Shown here in pieces: positions 1 to 6,472 of a DNA stretch of 64,000 bases; the stretch's first letter is position 1; every line of letters begins with the position of its first letter. The translations under genes and the position numbers were made by a program. A model generated the notes under the pieces. The model had not been told where the DNA came from. It made no database searches and saw nothing but the letters and a program-made list of their open reading frames with translations. The DNA comes from Erythrobacter sanguineus. Its GTDB lineage: Bacteria; Pseudomonadota; Alphaproteobacteria; Sphingomonadales; Sphingomonadaceae. The stretch lies in the NCBI GenBank assembly GCA_945878845.1, contig CAMCUB010000015.1, positions 1-64,000 on the forward strand, written 5' to 3'.

Positions 1-48
1 CCCCACCCGGCCACCAATGGTACACCATGCTGTGGTGGCCGGGTGGGG
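1..48. repeat. Perfect 16-bp inverted repeat at window edge
   Basis: Positions 1-16 are the exact reverse complement of 33-48, separated by a 16-nt loop. The stem is very GC rich and has no T-tract on either side. It probably acts as a transcription-ending or mRNA-stabilising hairpin between the minus-strand DUF2141 gene and whatever lies left of the window. Confidence 0.6.
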
Positions 49-73
49 AGGCGGGGCGGCCAAAGAACAACGA

Positions 74-141
74 GGTCTGCGCCACCTAAGGTGGCACGCA
101 AACAAAGACTCCGGGGGGTCTGCGTCGCGCGTCAGCGCGAC
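74..141 (-). terminator. Two short hairpins behind the DUF2141 gene
   Basis: Two stems lie directly downstream of the minus-strand stop codon at 142: GCCACC/GGTGGC (81-86, 90-95) and GTCGCGC/GCGCGAC (124-130, 135-141). Each follows the same octamer GGTCTGCG (74-81 and 117-124) and is accompanied by CCTAA, so the unit looks like a degenerate tandem duplication. No clear U-run is seen, so the terminator function is inferred from position. Confidence 0.45.
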
Positions 142-582
142 CTAAAGAAAGTATCTCATCTTGATGGTCACGCGTTGGCTTCCCTCGCCGACCTGGATCA
201 CCGCGTCGGCGAACTTGGGCGGGGCCATCTTGACCGGGGCATCGCGCGAGAAGCCGTAGCCTTCCTTGGGCATCATCCCCATCGCGCGGTCGGCCTTGCC
301 GTTGTTGTTCTCGTCATGCAGCAGCGCGATCCCGTAGGCACCCGGCTTCACACCGGTGAAGCGGATCTCCTTGGTGGTGGCAGGCACCACGGTGCGGTGC
401 GCGTTGGGATCGTTGACGCATTTGGGGAAGATGTCCTTGCGCGTCGTCATGCAGGCGCGGATCACGCCCTTGGTGGAGCGCACGTCGGTGACGGTGATCA
501 CCACCTCGCCTGCCTGCGCCGGAGCCGCCGCGGCAAGCCCGCCCGCAAAGCTCGCCAGCGCTAGCGCGCCGGCCAGCCTCAT
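142..582 (-). CDS. Exported DUF2141 domain protein
   Basis: A 146-residue protein of the DUF2141 family; its biochemical function is unknown. A signal peptide is visible (MRLAGALALASF... cleaved after AQA), followed by one beta-rich domain with a conserved HDENNNGKAD segment. The start was placed at 582, not further upstream, because the preceding desaturase gene ends there in an ATGA overlap and the signal peptide then begins properly. It is co-transcribed with the sterol-desaturase-family gene. A second DUF2141 gene with the related segment HDVNGNRKTD lies at 14,738-15,265. Probably periplasmic. Confidence 0.85.
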   Translation of the reverse strand: MRLAGALALASFAGGLAAAAPAQAGEVVITVTDVRSTKGVIRACMTTRKDIFPKCVNDPNAHRTVVPATTKEIRFTGVKPGAYGIALLHDENNNGKADRAMGMMPKEGYGFSRDAPVKMAPPKFADAVIQVGEGSQRVTIKMRYFL

Positions 583-1352
583 GTTGCGGGGGCCCCTGCG
601 TGCCCCGCCTCGGCGACGATCCGCCGCGAGAGCCCTTTGTCCGTCCAGCACAAGCGGTCCCAGAGGCGGAAATAGAGCCCGTAATTGCATCTGTATTCCT
701 CGTGATGGCGCTCGTGATGGCTGGCGGTTATCAGCCAGTCTCCCAACGCAGAGTGAACGAGCCAGCGCGGGAACATCTCCCACCCCATGTGATTGGTGAC
801 CCCCATAACCGTCGCAATGGTCAGAACGAGGCCGAGCATGGCGATGTGGATCGGCACCAGAAACACCAGCAAGGGCACCACGACCGCGCCGGTCACCGCC
901 TCGATCGGGTGAAAGCTCATCGCGGTCCACGCCGTCGGCGGCTTGCTGTCGTGGTGGACCGCATGGGCGATCCGGAACCACTTGGGCCGGTGCATCCAGC
1001 GGTGGCTCCAGTAAAAGCAGGTGTCCTGCACGAAGAGGAAGATGAGCACCGAGAGCGGGTGATACCACAGGGGCAGCGCGGCCCAGTCGGCGGTCATCAG
1101 GGTCCAGCCGTGATGCTTCCAGCCCCACAGCACGATGCCCGCAGGCGTGCCGTAGATCGCGGCCGAGAGCAGCGACCAGCGCACCTCCCGCGCGATCTGC
1201 GCGCGCTTGCCCGCATAGAGCCCAGGCCGCATCTTCGCGGTGGCAAAGGCGAACAGCCCGCTCGTCAGCACATAGCGAAGCGCGACGATCAGCGTCACGG
1301 CGAGGCTGACGATCAGCAGCGCGAGCGGGACGGGGGTGTCGGCGGGGAGCAT
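579..1352 (-). CDS. Sterol desaturase / fatty acid hydroxylase family membrane protein
   Basis: A 257-residue integral membrane di-iron oxygenase family member. The three histidine clusters are present: HRWMH (117-121), HAVHH (130-134) and HHERHH (212-217), together with TNHMGWE near 187. These ligate the two irons in this superfamily, which hydroxylates or desaturates lipids or carotenoids. Four or so hydrophobic helices surround the clusters. The carotenoid hydroxylase CrtZ is a related but shorter family, so the substrate cannot be assigned here. The gene is translationally coupled (ATGA) to the DUF2141 gene downstream. Confidence 0.85.
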   Translation of the reverse strand: MLPADTPVPLALLIVSLAVTLIVALRYVLTSGLFAFATAKMRPGLYAGKRAQIAREVRWSLLSAAIYGTPAGIVLWGWKHHGWTLMTADWAALPLWYHPLSVLIFLFVQDTCFYWSHRWMHRPKWFRIAHAVHHDSKPPTAWTAMSFHPIEAVTGAVVVPLLVFLVPIHIAMLGLVLTIATVMGVTNHMGWEMFPRWLVHSALGDWLITASHHERHHEEYRCNYGLYFRLWDRLCWTDKGLSRRIVAEAGHAGAPAT

Positions 1353-1399
1353 TGCGCGGTCAGCTATGCCGCAATTCCTTGGGCCGCGACAGGCCTAAC

Positions 1400-1894
1400 T
1401 CAGGCGTGCGCGTCGAGCGCCGTGCACAGCGGGTCGAGCAGCGCCATGTGCCGCCGCAGCGCCATCCGCGCGAGATGCTCGACCTGCGTCTTGCGCCGGG
1501 CGGCGGCGAGCGGCTCCAGCGCCGCGGGGCGCAGGATCTCGGCATCATAGCCATCGGCGACGATCACCCCGCAAGTCGCAGGGCGATAGGCCTCGCTCTC
1601 GAGCGGCGCGCGGTCGAGCGCAGGCGGCAGGCCCCAGTAGAAACGGTCGCAGAAATCGAGATAGTCGGTCCACTTGGCATCACCGAGCAGATCGGCGCGC
1701 GCGACCTTGATCTCGACGATCACGATCAGGCCCTTGGCATCGATCCCCATCAGATCGGCGCGGCGCCCGTTCTTGAGCGGCACCTCGGGCAGGCACCAGA
1801 TGTCGTTCCTCGCAAACAGCCGCCCGATCCCGCGCGCGACATCGCTCGCGGCAAGCGCGGGCGAATCAGGAGCAAGGGAGGGAGCGCCGGACAT
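1400..1894 (-). CDS. mmcB: MmcB family DNA repair protein
   Basis: A 164-residue protein that resembles MmcB, an SOS-linked protein of alphaproteobacteria. The central part has a PD-(D/E)XK-nuclease-like layout: DLMGIDAKGLIVIVEIKVARADLL contains the acidic residue, the E-x-K pair (VEIK) and surrounding strands. Family knowledge links MmcB to mitomycin-C resistance under LexA control; I see no clear LexA box in the short upstream interval. It is flanked by minus-strand genes with gaps of about 50 bases on both sides. Confidence 0.75.
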   Translation of the reverse strand: MSGAPSLAPDSPALAASDVARGIGRLFARNDIWCLPEVPLKNGRRADLMGIDAKGLIVIVEIKVARADLLGDAKWTDYLDFCDRFYWGLPPALDRAPLESEAYRPATCGVIVADGYDAEILRPAALEPLAAARRKTQVEHLARMALRRHMALLDPLCTALDAHA

Positions 1895-1949
1895 GGACCA
1901 GCGTTGGAACGAAAGCGGAACGCAGTCAAGCCTGCGCGTCGGCCTGCGG

Positions 1950-2336
1950 TCAGGCGGGTTCGGTGGCCGGGGTCTGGAGCACGCTCACCATCGCCGCGCG
2001 CGCGGCGTGGAATTCGCGCCACAGCACCAGCGCAGGCGCGGAGGTGTCCTGCCCGCGGCGGGTGAGGGTGCCGAGCGCGGCGAGGCCGCTCTCCATCATC
2101 GCCGCGCAATCGGCGGCGGTCTGGGCCACGATGGCGCGCTGCCACGGCGCAGTGCGGACGATCACCGCGCCAAGCTCGCCGCCGATCTCGACCGGCTCAG
2201 GCGCAAGCCGGGCCAGCAACGCCAGCGTCGCCGCCTGCCCGTGGAGCGCGACCAGCGCCTCGGCCAGCACCTCGGGCGCCGCCCGATCAAGGGCGGGGCT
2301 GTGGGAGAGAATCGGCTCGGGCGGAAGCGTTGCCAT
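1950..2336 (-). CDS. Conserved hypothetical protein (128 aa)
   Basis: A 128-residue, Ala/Leu-rich, mostly helical protein without a recognisable signal peptide, membrane segment or catalytic motif. The ATG at 2336 (MATLPPEP...) is preferred over longer in-frame options because the extension is Arg/Cys-rich and non-coding in character. It lies between mmcB and tRNA-Arg and is followed closely by mmcB on the same strand. Function unknown. Confidence 0.6.
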   Translation of the reverse strand: MATLPPEPILSHSPALDRAAPEVLAEALVALHGQAATLALLARLAPEPVEIGGELGAVIVRTAPWQRAIVAQTAADCAAMMESGLAALGTLTRRGQDTSAPALVLWREFHAARAAMVSVLQTPATEPA

Positions 2337-2480
2337 GCCACCAAGCCTATGGGCGCATGCTTGCCGATTGGTTAAGCACCCTCCCGCCAGCCACGCGGAG
2401 ACCGGCCACAATTGTGTGGCGCCGCCGCCAGCCTCTTGCTAAGCGGCCGCCCGCGCGCAAGAATGCATGCGCACCGCGAT

Positions 2481-2558
<78 letters not shown>

Positions 2559-2591
2559 TATTTCAATGGCTTAGTCTGCGCGACTTTCATT

Positions 2592-2613
2592 CGTATGGAA
2601 CGGGTATGGAAAG
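2592..2613 (+). promoter_or_regulatory. Paired GTATGGAA motifs, putative integrase arm sites (left)
   Basis: Two copies of GTATGGAA in the same orientation, CGTATGGAAC at 2592-2601 and GTATGGAAAG at 2604-2613, begin about 35 bases inside attL. The same motif pair occurs near the right end at 7643-7672. Arm-type binding sites of tyrosine integrases are usually arranged like this; binding is inferred. Confidence 0.55.
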
Positions 2614-2619
2614 TCGGGG

Positions 2620-3288
2620 GTGCTTAGCGTTGCGAATGAGCAGTTTGCGTATGCGGAGTTCGGCGCTAACTTAATCCCCTTGGCAGGGGCGATTATGGAC
2701 TATCATCAGCGCGTCATTGAGCTTGCGGAAGAGATCGACCAGCGTGACCAACGATTGGCTGAAATAGCGCATATTGCGAGGCAAGAGGCCGAGAAGAAAA
2801 TCTCTTTGTTCCTCGGGCTATTCGCTTTCATTTGGGCTGTTAATGAGTTTGGCTGGCGCGGAGGGCTGGCAGCCAGCGTCGTTATCAGCGTTGCGATATA
2901 CTTGGAGTTTCGACGCCAAGACGCTGACCCGCAAAACGGACAATATCTAATCATTACTCAGGCGGAGCACGAAGTGGCTTTGCGAAAAGTTGCCGCTTCG
3001 CGAAAGCTCGGAGAGGAGGTTTGGTTTGTAGAGGGCGAGGCTTACAGTGGGGCGAAGGCGTGGCTTGCTCCTCGAAGGGGCGAGGATGACGAGGATTATT
3101 GGCGGCTCGTATACGAGACTGCTGGCGAGTTGAGGAGGTTGAGCCCGACGAAGCGGAAAAAGCGAATGAAGCTCAATCAAAGAGAGGCTCATGACGCTCT
3201 GAAAGAGGGACGAGCAATTGCCGAAGAAAAGGGTGCTGAGTTGCCCTATTGGGTAAGGAGTGCGCTAAGCGAGCTGGAGTCTCGCTAG
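2620..3288 (+). CDS. Hypothetical membrane protein, element cargo
   Basis: A 222-residue protein that I do not recognise. Visible parts: an N-terminal amphipathic, coiled-coil-like stretch (about 25-60, rich in E/Q/R), two hydrophobic segments (about 62-77 and 82-96, GGLAASVVISVAIYLEF), then a charged soluble C-terminal domain with a lysine/arginine patch (KRKKRMK). The GTG at 2620 opens the frame; an ATG at 2695 (MDYHQ...) with an upstream GGGG is an alternative. Base composition is visibly lower in GC than all neighbours, as expected for recently acquired cargo. It is the only plus-strand gene of the element. Confidence 0.65.
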   Translation: MLSVANEQFAYAEFGANLIPLAGAIMDYHQRVIELAEEIDQRDQRLAEIAHIARQEAEKKISLFLGLFAFIWAVNEFGWRGGLAASVVISVAIYLEFRRQDADPQNGQYLIITQAEHEVALRKVAASRKLGEEVWFVEGEAYSGAKAWLAPRRGEDDEDYWRLVYETAGELRRLSPTKRKKRMKLNQREAHDALKEGRAIAEEKGAELPYWVRSALSELESR

Positions 3289-3306
3289 CGGAGCATCATG
3301 TGGCCA

Positions 3307-3585
3307 TCATTTGCCATGCTTTGGTAAACGCAACCGCGAGTGCAGAATTAATTTGGCTGCCTTATGCCGAAGGCCAACTGCGTCAGCAGCAAAACCCCCA
3401 TGTTGCCACATTCCATTTCGTTCGCCCGTTGGCGCGCCTGACCCCTCAGCCCCGCCGTGGAGCCTGCACCGCTTCTTGCCCCTCATCGCCGGGCATCGGC
3501 AGGGGTTCCCCGCCCGGTTCCGGGCTTGGCAAAGCGGGGCATTCGTCAGCAGGGGCAGCGCCCCGTTCATGGGGTTGTCCGTCAC
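3307..3585 (-). CDS. HGG-motif (HGGxSTG-like) mobile-element protein
   Basis: A 92-residue basic protein with a Cys/His cluster: C-QARNRAG-NPC-RCPA, then C-RLHGG followed by GAPTGERNG. This matches the small HGGxSTG-type proteins common in prophages and plasmids; their role is unknown, though the Cys/His pattern suggests zinc binding. The start is a GTG at 3585 behind a very strong purine-rich ribosome site. The first 140 bases overlap the 3' end of the preceding gene in another frame. Confidence 0.7.
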   Translation of the reverse strand: MTDNPMNGALPLLTNAPLCQARNRAGNPCRCPAMRGKKRCRLHGGAEGSGAPTGERNGMWQHGGFAADAVGLRHKAAKLILHSRLRLPKHGK

Positions 3586-4258
3586 TTTCCCCCTCCCCCC
3601 TGTGGTAGTGAATGTGCTGGTGCAGTTCCTTGCGAACGGTGATCGATTGCTTGGCGGTGCGACCGCGCTGCCGGTGAGCCTTCAGGGCTTCCATTTGATC
3701 AGTGAAGGCTCGCGCTAGCTTGGCAGCCGTGGCGGCAGTGCGCGTGTCGCCGTCATACTTCAACGCTCGCGCTGCCACCTTCATCGTCAACAGGTGGATC
3801 GCCACCATTTGAGCCGCCAGTGCAGCCTCCATCTCATTGCGAGGCTTGACGCTGTTTACGATTGCCAGCGCCGCGCTGAATTGGTGTTCGTCCAACCGCC
3901 ATTGCGCCGCCTCATCATCCCAGTGCGAGGGTTCGCAAAGCGCTTCGAGCTGCTGCATGAAAGTGGCGATCACTGCTTGAGACCGGGTGCCGAAAGCGTC
4001 CGCTAGCTGGAGCGTCCAGAGGCTCGAATCATTGTGCGGCGCGGTCCAATGCTCGTCTCCCATGCCCGCTGCCTCCAGAATCACACCGGGCGGATAGGGG
4101 CGCGCAAAGGCCCTGCGCTCTGCACCTTGCTCCCACTCGCGCAACTCGTCGGCTGGTGCCGGGCGGTTCCGGGCACGCCGCTTCCGGCGCGGCTTGCTGG
4201 CAGCATCAAGCTTCGCAGGGTCGATGCGCCCGCTCTGCATATCGCCCTTGTCGCTCAT
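3446..4258 (-). CDS. Phage/plasmid-type hypothetical protein (270 aa)
   Basis: An unnamed protein with a basic N-terminus (KPRRKRRARNR), a helical middle containing the block NEMEAALAAQMVAIHLLTM, and a histidine-rich stretch HQHIHYHRG before a Pro/Glu/Gly-rich low-complexity tail. Proteins with this helical block plus HxHxH tail sit next to HGG-motif genes in alphaproteobacterial mobile elements (family memory, not searched). The start at 4258 forms an ATGA overlap with the Rep gene. Its tail is encoded by the same DNA as the N-terminus of the HGG protein. Confidence 0.65.
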   Translation of the reverse strand: MSDKGDMQSGRIDPAKLDAASKPRRKRRARNRPAPADELREWEQGAERRAFARPYPPGVILEAAGMGDEHWTAPHNDSSLWTLQLADAFGTRSQAVIATFMQQLEALCEPSHWDDEAAQWRLDEHQFSAALAIVNSVKPRNEMEAALAAQMVAIHLLTMKVAARALKYDGDTRTAATAAKLARAFTDQMEALKAHRQRGRTAKQSITVRKELHQHIHYHRGEGESDGQPHERGAAPADECPALPSPEPGGEPLPMPGDEGQEAVQAPRRG

Positions 4259-5076
4259 TCCGCCTGCCATGCCTTTTGGGCCTTCCATCCGATGTTCTGT
4301 GAAGCCCCGCAGCGCTTGCCGATGATGCGCCCGCCCGGTTCCAGCCGCTCCAGGCCGAAACGTGACGCGGCCTTTGGCTCTGCCCCCTTCAGGATATAGG
4401 CGAAGGCAAGTTCGAGATTGATCGCGTGCAATTCGCGGTTGCCGCTCTCCAGCCCAAGCTTGCCGCCAATCGGCCTGCTATGGATCACGCGGGCGCGGTA
4501 ACGGTTGCCACTAATCCGCCGCAGCCAGCCTCGCTGTAGGCCTGTGACGACGCGGACAAGGGCAGGGGGAACATGAGCGAGCAAGTGGCAGTGCCCGCCC
4601 TTCCCGTCGCCGTTCTCGTGGACCCAGAGCCACGCCACCGGGCTGCCGTGCCGTGCCAAGGCCTTTGCCAGCAGATCAGTGAAGCGCCCGGTTGCAGCCG
4701 CCATGCCCCCAAGCGGGATTCCAGCGGCCTCCCAGTGAATTGTTATCATTCGGGTGAAGGGCAGCCCGATTTGCCGCGAATGACGCTCAGCGGCCTTCAG
4801 GCGGGCAATCTGTGCCACTGTGAGGGTATGGCTTTCCCGGTCGGCGCGGTTACGTGCTCCACCCTTGCTAGCGCTGCGAGGGAAAAGGGCTGCCACACCT
4901 AGCTTAGAGTTATCTATCGCAAGTGCCGTGCCATAGTCGGCAATCGGCGTAATTGCGGGCTTTTCCGGCTGGTCCAGCACAGTTGAAACTTCACCGAAAG
5001 TCTCCCCCCGGTGAAGTTTCAATGCGCCGCCACGCCGGGCGCTCGAATGAGGCTTCGACATGGCGGCGGCGGTCAT
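4255..5076 (-). CDS. Candidate HUH endonuclease (rolling-circle Rep or relaxase)
   Basis: A 273-residue protein with three motifs in the order expected for HUH nucleases. Motif I is hydrophobic TRMITIHW (108-115). Motif II is GGHCHLLAHV with H162-x-H164. Motif III is FAYILKG with candidate catalytic Y227 and K230 in a YxxK spacing. Such enzymes nick one strand and attach to the 5' end, starting rolling-circle replication or transfer. It is ATGA-coupled to the genes on both sides. Only motif reading supports this; the overall family was not identified. MSKPH at residue 6 is an alternative start. Confidence 0.65.
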   Translation of the reverse strand: MTAAAMSKPHSSARRGGALKLHRGETFGEVSTVLDQPEKPAITPIADYGTALAIDNSKLGVAALFPRSASKGGARNRADRESHTLTVAQIARLKAAERHSRQIGLPFTRMITIHWEAAGIPLGGMAAATGRFTDLLAKALARHGSPVAWLWVHENGDGKGGHCHLLAHVPPALVRVVTGLQRGWLRRISGNRYRARVIHSRPIGGKLGLESGNRELHAINLELAFAYILKGAEPKAASRFGLERLEPGGRIIGKRCGASQNIGWKAQKAWQAE

Positions 5077-5363
5077 GCGGCAGTCCAGACGATTGCCAGC
5101 TTGCCCGTGGTGTTCGGCCTGCGCTGCCCGCTGTCACGGATCAGGCCCTTGCGCCTCAACTCAGTGGTGCGAGGCTGGATCGACCAGCGGTCCATCTCCA
5201 GCGCCGCTGCCAGTTCATCGGCAGTCAGGCCAAGCCAGCCCGCGCCCTTGATCGCTTCGAGCGCCATCATTTGCAGGCGGCCAAGCTTCGGGGCGAGGGC
5301 AATTGCGGCGGCAACGGACGTATCGACGTTCCGGTGCCCCGGTGCATCGGGATAGAGGCTCAT
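5073..5363 (-). CDS. Small winged-helix protein
   Basis: A 96-residue protein whose C-terminal two thirds looks like a winged helix: LGLTADELAAALEMDRWSIQPRTTELRRKGLI followed by a strand-rich wing (DSGQRRPNTTGKLAIVW). This layout is common in phage proteins that bind DNA or regulate the operon. The start at 5363 is fixed by the ATGA overlap with the gene before; the stop overlaps the Rep start in the same way. Possible role: replication accessory factor or operon regulator. Confidence 0.65.
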   Translation of the reverse strand: MSLYPDAPGHRNVDTSVAAAIALAPKLGRLQMMALEAIKGAGWLGLTADELAAALEMDRWSIQPRTTELRRKGLIRDSGQRRPNTTGKLAIVWTAA

Positions 5364-5563
5364 TGTGCGCCTCCATCGGCCAAGCGGGGCAGTCCTGCCC
5401 GGTCCAGCAGCTTTTGCAGCCAATCGGACTGTGCGCGGCTCAGGGGCGAGGAATCCACAGCCAACTGCCCAAGAAACTGCCCTGCCTTGCGGCTCAGCTT
5501 GTAACCGCCGTTGAGCAAGGCGAGGGCTGCCGCCCGGTGATCGGCAAAGGGTCGGTCAATCAT
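5360..5563 (-). CDS. Small hypothetical protein (67 aa)
   Basis: A 67-residue helical protein (MIDRPFADHRAAAL...). The segment LSRAQSDWLQKLLDRAGL resembles the short helical pieces found in phage and plasmid proteins that end in a W-L-x-x-L helix. It is bounded on both sides by ATGA overlaps, which fixes start and stop. No function can be given. Confidence 0.6.
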   Translation of the reverse strand: MIDRPFADHRAAALALLNGGYKLSRKAGQFLGQLAVDSSPLSRAQSDWLQKLLDRAGLPRLADGGAQ

Positions 5564-5760
5564 TGCGCGCCTCCCCAAAGCAGAGCCGCGCCAAGTCTCG
5601 CGCCATCGACGGTGACAGGCAGAAACGCGAGGCAAGCATTTGCGCCTGAGAGTTCGATGCGGTAGAGGGTCGATGCGACCAGCCGACACAAAGCAGATCG
5701 CGCGAAGCCCCGGCCTGCCCGCCGGGGTTTCGCATTTCTGGCGTGTGCTCCATTGCTCAT
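5560..5760 (-). CDS. Small hypothetical protein (66 aa)
   Basis: A 66-residue protein with a basic N-terminus (NAKPRRAGRGFAR) and a hydrophobic, strand-like C-terminal half. This frame, rather than the competing frame at 5556-5753, was chosen because its start overlaps the AlpA stop and its stop overlaps the next start, both as ATGA, matching the rest of the operon. Function unknown. Confidence 0.5.
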   Translation of the reverse strand: MSNGAHARNAKPRRAGRGFARSALCRLVASTLYRIELSGANACLAFLPVTVDGARLGAALLWGGAQ

Positions 5761-5942
5761 GCCTCCCCCCGATAGGTTGGCAGGCTTGCAAGGTATGCCT
5801 CCAAGTCAGTCAGGCAGATCAGGGTGCGCCGCCCTGCTTTGCGCGCGACAAGTTCGCCCCGTCGCATCGCCTCATAAAGACTGCTGCGCGGTATACCTGA
5901 AAGCCGCACGGCTTCAGGGACTCTCATTGATAGTGGTTGCAC
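5757..5942 (-). CDS. AlpA/excisionase-like helix-turn-helix protein
   Basis: A 61-residue MerR/AlpA-type DNA-binding protein: VPEAVRLSGIPRSSLYEAMRRGELVARKAGRRTL reads as a recognition helix followed by a wing, then LTDLEAYLASL. Family members direct excision of integrated elements or activate their early operon. The GTG at 5942 has a GGAG eight bases upstream; ATG at 5927 is the alternative. It is the first gene of the chain that leads to the Rep-like gene, so it may control both excision and replication. Confidence 0.75.
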   Translation of the reverse strand: MQPLSMRVPEAVRLSGIPRSSLYEAMRRGELVARKAGRRTLICLTDLEAYLASLPTYRGEA

Positions 5943-6064
5943 TGGGTCATCTCCGCAGACCGTCGCTCAAGGGCGTGAGTGCCCGGACGCTGCTGGACGA
6001 CGGATTATGGCAATGCGGAGTGCTGCACTAAATCACCGGTTTCAACGCGTGATAGTTACGCCGC
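5943..6064 (-). promoter_or_regulatory. Promoter region of the element's replication operon
   Basis: A 122-base gap separates the integrase-side genes from the AlpA-led operon. It holds the palindrome AGTGC-T-GCACT (6019-6029) and, on the minus strand, CATAAT (around 6003-6010), which could serve as a -10 box. An operator for the AlpA-like or winged-helix protein would be expected here. These assignments are by position only. Confidence 0.35.
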
Positions 6065-6472
6065 CTAAGAGTGTGCGTTCCTGTAAAGCCGCAAGTCACG
6101 ATAGATTGTCGGCTCAGACAGTTGGAAGTGCTCCGCTGCGTCCATGACCGCTTCCTCAACCGTCGCGACATCGATCAATCGCCGGTCGACAAACTCGCCA
6201 ATCGACATGACGCGTTCGTAGTGTTTGGCATTGTCGTGCATCGATCGCCAGCCCTTGCCCTGTCCTTTGAGGACGAGCCGTAATCCCATCGAATGGGTGC
6301 CATCGATCATCTTCGCGAGACTTATTAAGCCCAGAGGTGAGATGCGGCCATTCCTGAGCGCATCTGCAACGGCAACAGCGTCAAAGCGCATCAATCCCAT
6401 CAGGGAGAATCGAACAATCTCATCCGGTGTAAGGTCATCGATGGGCTGCTTGCCAATCCCTTTGTCCGTCAC
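6065..6472 (-). CDS. Hypothetical element protein with C-terminal HTH-like region
   Basis: A 135-residue protein not recognised by family. The N-terminal half contains LTPDEIVRFSLMGLMRFDA, and the C-terminus (VEEAVMDAAEHFQLSEPTIYRDLRLYRNA) looks like a helix-turn-helix. The start is a GTG whose GTGA overlaps the integrase stop, so it is translated with the integrase. Its HTH character suggests a regulator of integration or immunity. Confidence 0.55.
   Translation of the reverse strand: MTDKGIGKQPIDDLTPDEIVRFSLMGLMRFDAVAVADALRNGRISPLGLISLAKMIDGTHSMGLRLVLKGQGKGWRSMHDNAKHYERVMSIGEFVDRRLIDVATVEEAVMDAAEHFQLSEPTIYRDLRLYRNAHS

Noticed and set aside
5556..5753. Alternative 65-codon minus-strand frame in the small-gene chain
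   Set aside because: It lacks the ATGA junctions that the frame at 5560-5760 shows on both sides.
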